A DNA stretch of 64,000 bases from Chloroflexota bacterium (GTDB lineage: Bacteria > Chloroflexota > Anaerolineae > Anaerolineales > Villigracilaceae), in the NCBI GenBank assembly GCA_016234485.1, contig JACRBL010000040.1, forward strand, positions 124,001 to 188,000, written 5' to 3'. Positions 38,170-47,600 of this stretch are shown one piece after another; within the stretch, counting starts at the first letter, position 1, and each line of letters starts with the position of its first letter. The notes under the pieces were generated by a model. The model did not search any database and was not told the origin of the DNA. It worked only from the letters and a program-made list of their open reading frames with translations. A program made the translations under genes and the position numbers.

Positions 38170-39492
38170 TTATTTTACAGCATTGAGCCCGGCTTGCAAG
38201 TCGCCCTGAACTTTATCAGCGAGCGTCTTGGGATCATCATCGGTGCCGAACGGCTTGAAGTAGGTAGCCCACGGGTTGGCGAACTGGCCAGCACCCTTGG
38301 GGGCGATCCAGTACTGTTCGTAACCAACACGGAAGTTGGCCAAGTAGGGAGCTACTTCGGCGCCAATGCCAGTACTCAATTTGGCGGTCGGTTGGGTGGG
38401 GATGAAACCGACGGCATCCACGAAGGCCTGGTAATTGGCGGGATCGGAGAATTCGGTCAGGTACAGCAAGGCCGCATCCTTGTTGGGGGTCTTGGCCGCA
38501 ACAACCCAACCCTGATCGTACTTGCCGAACAGGTACTTATTGTCATCGGCGTTGTCCGAGCCTGGGAAGGGGATGTAGCCCCATTTGAAGGCGGGCTGGG
38601 CTGCGTCGATGGCCGGGCCGTACCAGGTTCCGCCAGGGAACATGGCAACCGCGCCAGATGCGAAGCGACCAGGAGCTGCGTCACCGGCGATACCGCTGGC
38701 GCCTTCCTCCATCATGTCGCGGGCGTACACCTGCATGCGCTCCCACATAACCAGTGAATTGGCGTCATTCCACTTGATCGAGCCGGTCCACAGGCCTTCC
38801 ACGAGGGCGGCCTGATCTGGATAAATCGAGCCGAGCAAGCCATAGGCACCCACGAAGATCGGCCAGCCGTCTTTCCCACCGGCGGTCATGCAGGGGATGC
38901 CGGCAGTCTTGAAGGTTTCGCAAGCAGTGACAAGTTCAGTCCAGGTTGTGGGGACTTTAACGTTGTTGGCGGTGAACAAGTCCTTGTTGTAGTAAATGCC
39001 GCTGTAGGAAACACGTCCTAGATTGATCTCGTACACCTTGCCGTTGTAGGTGCCAGCATCCTGGATCGCGGAAGCATCATAGTTCTTCAGGAATGGCTGG
39101 CCGGTCAGATCCATCAGCAAGCCAGCGTCGATCAACTGCTGCCAGTTGGGCGGGTCAACCTGCTTCATGTAGGGCTGGGCCCCATTGGCAAAGCCAAACA
39201 TATCCACCACATCAACATCGTTGGCGGTCAGACGGGTCTGGGTGACGGTGCTCAATTCATTGGCGTTTACGACTGCCATATCCACCGTGATGTTGGGATA
39301 TTTTTCCTGGAACTTCTTGTTGAATTCTTCCATGAACGCCACCATCGGCGGGTTCTGGTGGACAAGGACGCGCAGGGTGACCTTCTCAGCCGCGGGGGGC
39401 TGGGAGGTGGGAGTGGCTTTTGCGCCGCAAGCGGTCAGCAGCATCGAAAGGGCGACCACGATGGTCAAAACCAGGTACAGTTTCTTGCTCAT
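38170..39492 (-). CDS. Extracellular sugar-binding lipoprotein of an ABC importer
   Basis: A 440-residue family 1 solute-binding protein. The signal ends in lipobox LLTAC with Cys22, followed by the short linker GAKATPTSQPPAAEK. The mature protein has the standard two-lobe pattern (VTLRVLVHQNPPMVAFMEEFNKKF, VDVVDMFGFANGAQPYMKQ, GAVAMFPGGTWYGPAI, AALLYLTEFSDPANYQAF). It delivers oligosaccharide, by context beta-glucan fragments, to the MalF/MalG-type channel. A LacI-type operator lies about 160 bases upstream. Confidence 0.93.
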   Translation of the reverse strand: MSKKLYLVLTIVVALSMLLTACGAKATPTSQPPAAEKVTLRVLVHQNPPMVAFMEEFNKKFQEKYPNITVDMAVVNANELSTVTQTRLTANDVDVVDMFGFANGAQPYMKQVDPPNWQQLIDAGLLMDLTGQPFLKNYDASAIQDAGTYNGKVYEINLGRVSYSGIYYNKDLFTANNVKVPTTWTELVTACETFKTAGIPCMTAGGKDGWPIFVGAYGLLGSIYPDQAALVEGLWTGSIKWNDANSLVMWERMQVYARDMMEEGASGIAGDAAPGRFASGAVAMFPGGTWYGPAIDAAQPAFKWGYIPFPGSDNADDNKYLFGKYDQGWVVAAKTPNKDAALLYLTEFSDPANYQAFVDAVGFIPTQPTAKLSTGIGAEVAPYLANFRVGYEQYWIAPKGAGQFANPWATYFKPFGTDDDPKTLADKVQGDLQAGLNAVK

Positions 39493-39650
39493 ACGGATTA
39501 TCTCTCCTTATCGTTAGGAAATTGTTTCGAATGGATTGAACAATCTTTCATCGAGGCATGAAGAATTACGGACAGTATGTTTCGGATACACCTCCGGAGA
39601 CGTTTAGGTCAACACTTTTGGAGACCATGCCAGAACCAGATAGCCAAGTT

Positions 39651-39664
39651 TGGAAGCGCTTGCA
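39651..39664 (-). promoter_or_regulatory. LacI-type operator upstream of the binding protein gene
   Basis: TGGAAGCGCTTGCA is a near-perfect dyad around AAGCGCTT and matches the LacI/CcpA-family operator consensus TGNAANCGNTTNCA. Confidence 0.65.
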
Positions 39665-39684
39665 TTAACAGGCATAAAAAACGA

Positions 39685-39876
39685 CTACTTCCTTGGGGCA
39701 CGCCGCGAGGCAAGCGAGCGAGCGGCCTGATTTGGCTGGTATCCACTTTCGTTGATAACCTGCCACACGCGCTCACGGACTTGGGAACTCACATTGGCGT
39801 GGCCGTTAATGACACGTGAGGCTGTCGTTAGAGAGACACCTGACAATTTTGCCACCTGCTTCAATGTGATCGGCAT
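39685..39876 (-). CDS. Free-standing LacI-type DNA-binding domain
   Basis: From ATG 39876 the frame gives 63 residues: MPITLKQVAKLSGVSLTTASRVINGHANVSSQVRERVWQVINESGYQPNQAARSLASRR, which is the complete LacI helix-turn-helix plus hinge helix, and then stops. The roughly 270-residue sugar-binding domain that normally follows is missing, and the downstream sequence does not encode it in any frame. A LacI-type sugar-binding domain without an HTH is instead the N-terminus of the large regulator encoded next door. The frame extends to 39921, but that part overlaps an operator. No good SD is seen for either start. It could be a functional mini-repressor or a truncated gene. Confidence 0.7.
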   Translation of the reverse strand: MPITLKQVAKLSGVSLTTASRVINGHANVSSQVRERVWQVINESGYQPNQAARSLASRRAPRK

Positions 39877-39897
39877 AACTTTTGAACCATCTCTGGT

Positions 39898-39911
39898 AGA
39901 AAGCGCTTCCA
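39898..39911 (-). promoter_or_regulatory. Second LacI-type operator, at the 5' end of the LacI HTH gene
   Basis: AGAAAGCGCTTCCA shares the AAGCGCTT core with the site at 39651 and is bracketed by GGTAGA and TCTACC. Its position suggests autoregulation. Confidence 0.55.
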
Positions 39912-40135
39912 TATCTACCATTCATTCTAGCGAATCGAGCAGGGCAGGTCTTGGAGAAAAGAGCGATTTGCATGGACATTTCATAGGGGTTGACCAGAGC
40001 TGTCCAAAATGGCCGAGTTTTCCTTATCAGGCAGCCCAAAGTGGAAAGAAATTCAAAAAAATGTGTTTCACTTAATTGGTAATGACCCGCTAAAACCAAA
40101 AAACGCGTACCAAAATAGGCGTCCAGTGGAAAACA

Positions 40136-40164
40136 ATAAAGGTTGTCCACCTTTTGGGACAACC
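40136..40164 (-). terminator. Terminator after the hybrid regulator gene
   Basis: GGTTGTCC and GGACAACC pair around an eight-base loop; on the minus strand TTTATTGTTTT follows. The rest of 39922-40190 shows no gene. Confidence 0.65.
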
Positions 40165-40190
40165 CTTACGTTTTTTGTATTGGTCGCAGT

Positions 40191-43100
40191 TCAGGAATGC
40201 CGGAATTTCTCCGGAGAAGTACCAGCCTCGCGATGGAAAATACGACTGAAATACCCGCTGTCTGAAAACCCCACATCCAGCGCAATTTCTGTAATGGTTT
40301 TCTGGCTTTCTTTAAGCTGAAGTTTGGCCTGGTTTACACGATAGCGTTGAAGATATTTTATTGGGGTTGTCCCCAACTCCTGACGGAAACAATAAGTCAG
40401 ATAATCCTCAGAAATGTTGATGTGCTGGGCGATATCCTGGCGCGTGATCGGATCAACATAATGCTCATGAATGTACGCCATAGCCTGTCGGACCAGGCGC
40501 TGAGTCTCTACGCCCAAGTTGCGTTTCCGCTCCAATGTGGACCCGATATGGGCCACCGTCTCCTCCATGCTGAACAGACCTTTTTTTAGCACCACTGCAA
40601 CACCCTTGGTCAGGCGGGACATGTCTTCTTCGGTCAAAACCTTTCCAGTCACCACAATCACCGGCACATCGCGCGTCGCTTCCTGTTCGCGCATGGCTTC
40701 TAGGACTTCAAATCCATCCATCTCAGGCATCTGGAGGTCCAAAAGAACCAGATCCACCTTCTCCTGTTGGAGGATTTGCACCGCTTTACTGCCATTGCTG
40801 GCCAACAGAACCCGGTTGGATGAGGATTGCGACTGTACGATACGGGCATGCAATTCGAGGGTGTTCGGTTCATCGTCCACCACAAGGATGGTGCGCAGCG
40901 GATGGGCAGCATCCAGAGGGATCCATTGCTGGCCCAGCGCCTGTGACAATTCACTTAGTTCGATGGGTTTGGTCAGATAATCCAACCTCAACAGCGACTC
41001 GCCCTTTGACGATGAGGCGTACAACATGGTGGGAATATTGCGGGTGACCGGGTTGCTTTTGAGCGCCTTCAATGTTTTCCAACTCAGATCAGATTGGATG
41101 GTCATATCCAGCACAATGATGCCGGGCATGAAGTCGTTTAATTGCGTTTCCCAGTTTGAATGTTTTCCAATCGATACTTCTTTCACTTTCATGCCATGCT
41201 GTTCCAAGAGCGTACAGAACCGGGCATTGGCGCCGAGTTGATCAGACAGAACCAAAACAGATTGCCTGCTTGCAGTTTGTGAACCGCTCTCCGCTTGTTG
41301 TTCCTTGGGGATGGGCTGCACAGGGAGTGTCAGGTAAAACACAGAACCTTCACCATCAATTCCTGTGGAGTGCAATCCCATCGTACCATCTTGCATTTCC
41401 ACCAACATTTTACAAATGGCAAGGCCCAATCCCAAACCCGGATAACCGAGGGCAATGCTACGTTCGGAGCGGCGGAACGCATCAAAGATGACCTCTTGTT
41501 CTTCTAGGGGAATGCCGAGGCCGGTATCCCGCACCAAAACGGTGAGCAGCCCCTTGTCCTCGGTGAGCGAAAGGCTGACCTCGCCGCGACTGGTGAATTT
41601 AATGGCGTTGTTGATCAGGTTCAATACCACTTGCCGCAGGCGAGTCCGATCGCCCCACACCCAAGGTCCATGTTCAGGAATGTTTGTCCGCCACGACAAC
41701 CCTTTGTCTGCGGTTAACTGGCTGCCGCTATTTACAACCATTTGCAGGGTCTCCCCCAGGTCGACCAACTCCATGTTCAGCCGCAGTTGACCGGCGTCTA
41801 GGGTGGCGAGGTCGATCACGTCTCCGATCAATCCGCCGAGGTGCTGGGCATAGGCATAGATGCGTTCGATGTCTTTTCGGGTTGTATCGTGGATCCGCAA
41901 CGGCCCTTCCTCGGTTTCTTTAAGCACAACACTGCTCAGCCCAACGATCAAGTTAAGCGGCGTGCGAAGTTCATGGCTGATCGTTGAAAGGAAACGGGTT
42001 TTCACCCGGTTGGCTTCTTCTGCCAGGCGGCGGCCTTCGGTTGCCTGGCGGTATAACCGGACAGTATTGAGGGCGCTACTCAATTGCTGTACGATGGAGC
42101 CATAAAGATCAAGGTGCTCGGTATCGAAGGCCATGAAGCCCAATTGCCCGGTTTGGTCTGTAACTGGTATCAAAGTTAGGCTAAAAGGTTGTTCTCCAGC
42201 AAACAAGCCCGAGGGAGGAAAATCGCGGCTGGCAAACCGCATGGGTTCCTGCACCGATAACGCAAGGTTGCGAACCGTGCTCCACGCCAACGGATCCTCT
42301 TCGTTTGGTTCGAACAAAACCATCAATGCGGTATGGATGTTCATCTCCGGCAGATGCTTCAGCAGGATGGCGTAGATCTGGGCTTCGTCAAGTGCGGTGA
42401 GTAATTCGGCAGTCAATAAACTCAAGCGGCTGGATGTCCAGCGTTCCCGCACGACATAACGGCGGTGTTGTTTCTGCATCCGGGCACTGATGGTCTGCCT
42501 GGCTTCATCCAGAATGGTCTTTGACAAGGGCGAGGATGGAATGACATCCTTGCACGCTCCGATTTCCAAAATGGAAATGGCTTCTTGCCACAGGTGGACA
42601 TCATCGTTGCCTTCTTCTGTGCGCCGGAGAACCTCATCCAATGTTTCCTGAAATAGCGTACCGTCACCTGACTGCGCGCCCAAAATGCATGCATCCACCA
42701 ATCGTTTCCCGAAGGATAAGCTCTCACTTTCAGTCAGGTCTTGCGCCTGACTCATGATGGTTCTGGAAATGGATTCAGCCAATTGCGCCGTTCGCTTATC
42801 CATGCTTTTACTTTTGGGATCGTCCGCCTGGTTGACGGCGCCAGCCAGCAATTTGCCCCGGCTGCACCCACAAGATTGGCGCACAACCAACCGAGTCTTT
42901 AATTTACTTTCTTCAGCCAACGGGGAGTTTTCTTTTATATGCCTGAGGATCAATTCAACCGCCCGGTAGCCGATATCGAATAGCGGAACATGAACGCTGC
43001 TCAATCCCGGTTCCTGGACGGCATCCTCGAGTCGATTATCGAACCCGATGACTGCCACGTCATCGGGAATTTTTCTCCCGCTTGCAGTTAACGCATCCAT

Positions 43101-43769
43101 CGCCCCCAAGGCGGATTCATCGTTGCTGGCCAGGACTGCCGTAAATTCAACCCCGGAAGCCATGATTTTCTTCATGGCAAGGTAACCACCGCTGTAAATA
43201 TGCTGGCTATAGGCTACCAGGCGGGAATCTTTTCCCAAATGATGCCTTTCGCAAAAATCTTGATATGCCCGCAGGCGCTCCCCGGTGTCACCTTGCATAT
43301 CATCCTCAGACCCGGCAATGAACACGATTTTCCGATGCCCATGTTGAAATAAATGGAACATCGCTTGCATGATGCCCCCTGCGTTATCCACAACAATCGA
43401 CGGGCCGCTTTCCCCCGATCCAATAAAGAGTATTGGATGCCCCGTATTGATCAGTTCCTGAACATACCTTGAGCGCGATTGAGAATGAAGCGGTACGGCA
43501 ACAATCAAGCCATCCGTATTCCACCGGTCGATGGGGATATAATCCTGATCTGGCAAAAGAACGGGCCAGACAGGTTTTAGAGGGTCTACTGGGCTGGCAG
43601 ATGGCCCCATTCCGCATCCAAGGAGCAGATTGCATCTCAAATCCCGTGCAGCCTTACTGATGCCGCGATACATTGGCGCGAGATAACTGAGGTTCGTTGC
43701 TGTCCTATAAAATTGCCAGCCGGCCAAGACGCCGATGGTTGGTTGTCCGTGCCGATAAGTTGATACCAT
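40191..43769 (-). CDS. Soluble LacI-type sensor / hybrid histidine kinase / AraC regulator
   Basis: A 1192-residue one-protein signalling chain. Residues 5-305 are a LacI/PBP1-type sugar-binding domain (PTIGVLAGWQFY, GSGESGPSIVVDN, AVLASNDESALGAMDAL, DDVAVIGFDN, ending RQSCGCSRG) with no HTH. A helical linker and GAF-like domain cover about 330-570. HisKA has its phospho-accepting His at 599 (STISHELRTPLN). HATPase_c is at about 700-815 (NLINNAIKF, DTGLGIP, GLGLGLAICKMLVE). REC1 at about 836-945 is degenerate; REC2 at about 959-1080 is canonical (VVDDEP, LLDLQMPEMDG). An AraC double HTH ends the protein (1097-1192). No signal peptide or membrane segment is present, so a cytoplasmic sugar is sensed. 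It presumably activates the adjacent beta-glucan genes. Confidence 0.92.
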   Translation of the reverse strand: MVSTYRHGQPTIGVLAGWQFYRTATNLSYLAPMYRGISKAARDLRCNLLLGCGMGPSASPVDPLKPVWPVLLPDQDYIPIDRWNTDGLIVAVPLHSQSRSRYVQELINTGHPILFIGSGESGPSIVVDNAGGIMQAMFHLFQHGHRKIVFIAGSEDDMQGDTGERLRAYQDFCERHHLGKDSRLVAYSQHIYSGGYLAMKKIMASGVEFTAVLASNDESALGAMDALTASGRKIPDDVAVIGFDNRLEDAVQEPGLSSVHVPLFDIGYRAVELILRHIKENSPLAEESKLKTRLVVRQSCGCSRGKLLAGAVNQADDPKSKSMDKRTAQLAESISRTIMSQAQDLTESESLSFGKRLVDACILGAQSGDGTLFQETLDEVLRRTEEGNDDVHLWQEAISILEIGACKDVIPSSPLSKTILDEARQTISARMQKQHRRYVVRERWTSSRLSLLTAELLTALDEAQIYAILLKHLPEMNIHTALMVLFEPNEEDPLAWSTVRNLALSVQEPMRFASRDFPPSGLFAGEQPFSLTLIPVTDQTGQLGFMAFDTEHLDLYGSIVQQLSSALNTVRLYRQATEGRRLAEEANRVKTRFLSTISHELRTPLNLIVGLSSVVLKETEEGPLRIHDTTRKDIERIYAYAQHLGGLIGDVIDLATLDAGQLRLNMELVDLGETLQMVVNSGSQLTADKGLSWRTNIPEHGPWVWGDRTRLRQVVLNLINNAIKFTSRGEVSLSLTEDKGLLTVLVRDTGLGIPLEEQEVIFDAFRRSERSIALGYPGLGLGLAICKMLVEMQDGTMGLHSTGIDGEGSVFYLTLPVQPIPKEQQAESGSQTASRQSVLVLSDQLGANARFCTLLEQHGMKVKEVSIGKHSNWETQLNDFMPGIIVLDMTIQSDLSWKTLKALKSNPVTRNIPTMLYASSSKGESLLRLDYLTKPIELSELSQALGQQWIPLDAAHPLRTILVVDDEPNTLELHARIVQSQSSSNRVLLASNGSKAVQILQQEKVDLVLLDLQMPEMDGFEVLEAMREQEATRDVPVIVVTGKVLTEEDMSRLTKGVAVVLKKGLFSMEETVAHIGSTLERKRNLGVETQRLVRQAMAYIHEHYVDPITRQDIAQHINISEDYLTYCFRQELGTTPIKYLQRYRVNQAKLQLKESQKTITEIALDVGFSDSGYFSRIFHREAGTSPEKFRHS

Positions 43770-43821
43770 TTGAAAGACTCTTTCGTGTGTTTTAATTATA
43801 CACTCGGTATAAGCAATAAAG

Positions 43822-43915
43822 TTAGGACTTACTCAAAACTACCCATATATGCCGTTTCACGGTCTTATTTAACACCATATTTGGTGGTTTTGCGTTCATT
43901 TTGCGTAAGTCCTAA
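43822..43915. mobile_element. MITE-like element with TTAGGACTTAC ends
   Basis: A 94-base segment starts TTAGGACTTACTCAAAA and ends TTTTGCGTAAGTCCTAA, near-perfect terminal inverted repeats of about 17 bases. It has no coding capacity. A second element with related ends follows at 43952-44072. Confidence 0.6.
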
Positions 43916-43951
43916 AAGTGTATGATGTCATTCGCATCTAACCATTACATT

Positions 43952-44072
43952 TTAGGATTTACGCAAAACCCAAAAGCAAGCCGCGAATTTCGCGAATTCA
44001 CACGAATTTTTAAAAAATTAGCGAAAATTCGCGGAATTCGTGGCAAAGGATTTTGAACTGCGTAAGTCCTAA
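43952..44072. mobile_element. Second MITE-like element, carrying nonamer repeats
   Basis: The ends are TTAGGATTTACGCAAAA and ACTGCGTAAGTCCTAA. The interior (43981-44045) consists of nine-base repeats (CGCGAATTT, CGCGAATTC, ACACGAATT and complements), as if a repeat hairpin were inside the MITE or the MITE ends flanked it. Confidence 0.55.
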
Positions 44073-44189
44073 TTTCTTAAATTGCCTTCCAAAGCTTAAT
44101 TTTCGGCAATTCTTCAATACCCATTAGAATTTTGGGTCACAATGGCCTATGAATATCACCAAAATATGCGTTACAAAACTACAAAGATC

Positions 44190-44285
44190 TGACACGCGCG
44201 GTATATATCTGATATACGGGTATAAATTTCGTAGAGCGTAGGCGGCAACGTAGGCGGCGGAGAGCATTCTCCGCCGTTTTTTTAT
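44190..44285 (+). ncRNA. Candidate small RNA with its own terminator
   Basis: GGCGGAGA-GCA-TTCTCCGCC followed by TTTTTTT (44256-44287) is an excellent plus-strand terminator with no open reading frame before it. Upstream, CTGACA (near 44190) and TATACG/TATAAA (near 44209-44222) could form a promoter. The transcript would include two copies of CGTAGGCGGC and be roughly 60-70 bases. It is a prediction only; a remnant terminator is the alternative. Confidence 0.35.
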
Positions 44286-44287
44286 TT

Positions 44288-44601
44288 TACGTACTTTGCA
44301 ATTTAGAATCAGACATCAAGGGTGGGCTTTACAAAATTGAGTAATAAGTGACTCAAAGTCAGTTGCCATGTGTAAATTTACGCCAGGAAGTATGACCATT
44401 TCGCAATCTGGTAGTCAAAGCCTAGCGAGGATGTCAATGAAGCAACTCACCTTTGCAGGCCGCGCCAATTTATATCTGGCGGGAAGGGGCGCTGTCTAAC
44501 AGGCGCATATCGCTAAAGCGTTGCAGAGTCGTCCGAAGTTGATGGTGATTTACACTTTCGATCATTTCCACTGCTTTTCATAATCGGATAAAATTGCAGG
44601 G
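44288..44601. other. Gene-free stretch upstream of the STAND regulator
   Basis: About 310 bases of moderately A+T-rich sequence with no coding frame, tRNA or hairpin that I can support. TAAAAT near 44589 could be part of the regulator's promoter, but no matching -35 box is evident. Confidence 0.4.
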
Positions 44602-47600
44602 ATGGCTCAAGCAATCCTCCGCACCAAGATCATTCCTCCGCCGCGCCACGCGCGGACCCTGGCGCGGCCGCGCGTCACAGACCTGTTGACGCACGCGTTG
44701 GAATATCGTCTCACAATTTTACAAGCCGAAGCTGGGTACGGAAAAAGCACGGCGCTCTCCGAACTGGTGACGGCGGTGAAGCCGCTGGCCTGGTATCAAG
44801 TCAACGAAGAAGACAACGACCCCGTCGTCTTTCTTCTTCACTTGTGTCATGCATTTTTACGCGCGGTTCCCGAACTGAAAGAGTTGCCCTTGCGCTTTCT
44901 CGAAACCTGGGACGGCTCGCAGGGACCGCTTCCCTGGCGAAGTGTGACCGACCAAATCATCAACGCGCTCAGCGCGCAATTGGAAGAACCCACCCTGCTC
45001 GTCCTGGACGACGCTCACATCGTCATCGAGGGCGGCGAGACCGCCTTCATTGTTGACCGTCTCTTCGGCATGGCGCCTGCCAATTTACACGTCCTGCTTT
45101 CGGGGCGTCCCGTCATCACCCTGCCAACCCTGGCGCGCTGGCGTTCGCAGGGTGAAGTGCTGGAAATTGACCAATCCGCGCTCACGTTCAACGCCCAGGA
45201 AATCACCGTGCTTTTTTCCACGCACTACGAACTCGAACTCAGCGCTGAAGAAGCCGCCGCGCTCCTCTCCTACACCGAAGGCTGGGCGATTGCCCTGCAA
45301 CTGATCTGGCAGAGCATTCGCTCGCTATCCGCCTCGGCTGTCCAATTCCCGCTTCACTGGCAGACCGATTCGCTCGAAGCGCTGTTCGACGTTCTCGCCC
45401 GCGAAGTGTTCGAACGACAACCCGCCGACGTGCGCGATTTCCTCCTGACCACCGCCACACTGCGCGACCTTCGATCCGAAGCCTGCGACGCGCTCCGAAG
45501 CGTCTCTGGTTCCGCCCACGCCGATTCCGCCTCCATGCTCGCCTATCTGCAAAGACAGGACCTGTTCATCATCGAAACCGCCGAGGGCGACCTTCGCTAT
45601 CACCACATCTTTCACAATTTTCTGCGCGAGCAATCCACAGCCGAGCAACGCGTCCAATGGCACCGCGCCGCGGCAGACTATTTCATTCAACAAAAAGAAT
45701 CCGAGTCTGCCATCCACCATTTGCTCGAAGCCCGCGCCTGGGACGCGGTGGCCGACCTGCTCGACGCGTACTCGCCGACGCTCCTCTCCAGCGGCAGGCT
45801 GGACACGCTTTCGACCTACATCGCCTCCCTTCCGCCCTCCAGCCTGGGTCAACATCCCATGCTGGTTTTCACCCTCGGAGAGTTGGCGCGCCTCCACTCC
45901 CGCTTCGACGAGGCCCAGGGCTGGTACAAGCAGGCCGAAACAATCTGGCGCGCCCGCGGCCAGCAGGATGGAGTTGCCCGCTCCCTGCGTGGACAGGCGC
46001 GCGTCTACCTCGATACGGTCAACCCCGCCCAAGCCGAACGCCTGCTCGAAGAATCCCTCCGCCTCAGCGATGGATTCGAAGACCGCGAAGTCCAGGTGCG
46101 CCTTTACGAACTGCTGGCCGAAAACAAATTAAACTCAGGCCACGTGGAGGAAGCCGAGCGCCTGCGCCGACGCGCGGAGGAACTTAACGCCGAGGGCCCC
46201 TCCAACGACCAGTTGCGATTCCGCGTCCTCCTGCGCACAGGCCGACTCGAAGAAGCCCGCCGCGGCCTCGAAGAACTGGCGGAGGCCGAAAAGCGCAATC
46301 CCGTCCAAATGCCGCGCGCCCATCGCGAAACCATGCTCCTGCTCTCGCTCATTTATTCGATGATGGGCATGAGCAACCACGCCTATCAGGCCGCGCTCGA
46401 AGGCACGCGTCGCGGCGATGAGTTGAAGTCCCCGTTCGTCACCGCCGTTGGTCACATGCGGCAGGGACACGCGCTTAATCTCGGAGTCGTGCGGAGCGGT
46501 TTTCCGCAAACACAGGGTTTGGCGGAATTTCATCCTGCTCCACAAGAAAACATCTCGCGCTCCCGCGATGAATTCGAAAAAAGCATCGCCATCAGCCGCA
46601 CGCTCGAAGTCCCGCGCCTGCTCGTCGAGGCCGATTGGGGCTTGTGCCGATCCTATGGCTATCATGGCGACCTGAAAAACGCGCAAGCCCGCGCGCAGGA
46701 AGCCATCGAAATCGCCTCGCAGGCTGGCGACGAATGGATCGCCTCTCTCACGCGCCTGACCCTGGGCGCGAGTTTCGTGCTGGCCGCGCGTTACGAGGCC
46801 GCCGAAAACTGGCTGGCACGCGCGGTGGCTGGCTTTCAAGAGTGCAGTGATTCCTTCGGCCGCGTGGCCGCGCGTCTCTGGCTGGCCTACGGAAGTTTCA
46901 AGCAAAAGAAATTCGAGCGTCTCGAAAAATTCCTGCCAGAGATGCTCCTCACCTGCCAGCAATATGGATACTACTTTCTCTTCACGCGTCCCTCCCTGCT
47001 CGGCGCGCCAGACGAACGCATCTTCGTCCCGTTGTTGCTGCACGCCCGCGCCCGCGACTGGGAATCCGCTTACGTTAATCGCCTGTTGGAGATCATGGGC
47101 ATCGCCAACGTCACGCTCCACCCTGGGTTTCAGTTACGCGTCAGAACGCTGGGCGCGTTTCAAGTCTGGAGGGGAAGCGAGGAGATTCCCTCCAACGGCT
47201 GGCGGCGCGAGAAGTCGCGTCAACTCTTCCAACTGCTCCTCACCCATCGTCAATCCCCGCTCGACCGCGATCAGATCTGCGACCTGCTCTGGCCTGAAGC
47301 CGACTCTGCCACCGCGCAACGCAATTTCAAAATCACGCTGAACACGCTCTACCACGTTTTGGAACCCGACCGCGACGCGGGAAGCGACTCGGCCTTCATC
47401 CTGCGGGACGGAGCCACCTACACCCTGCGCTTCGGCGCGGACCTCTGGCTGGACTCTGACCATCTTGCGCGTCTCACCCGTGAGGGACTCAAACCCACCT
47501 CCGTCTCGATATCGCTCCTCGAACAGGCCGTCACGCTCTACCGCGGCGACTACCTGCCCGACTCGCTGTATGAATCGTGGGCCGCGGAGGAACGCGAGCG

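Noticed and set aside
39806-40162. 118-codon minus-strand frame as the missing part of the LacI repressor
   Set aside because: The translation has no periplasmic-binding-protein pattern and overlaps the HTH gene in another frame.
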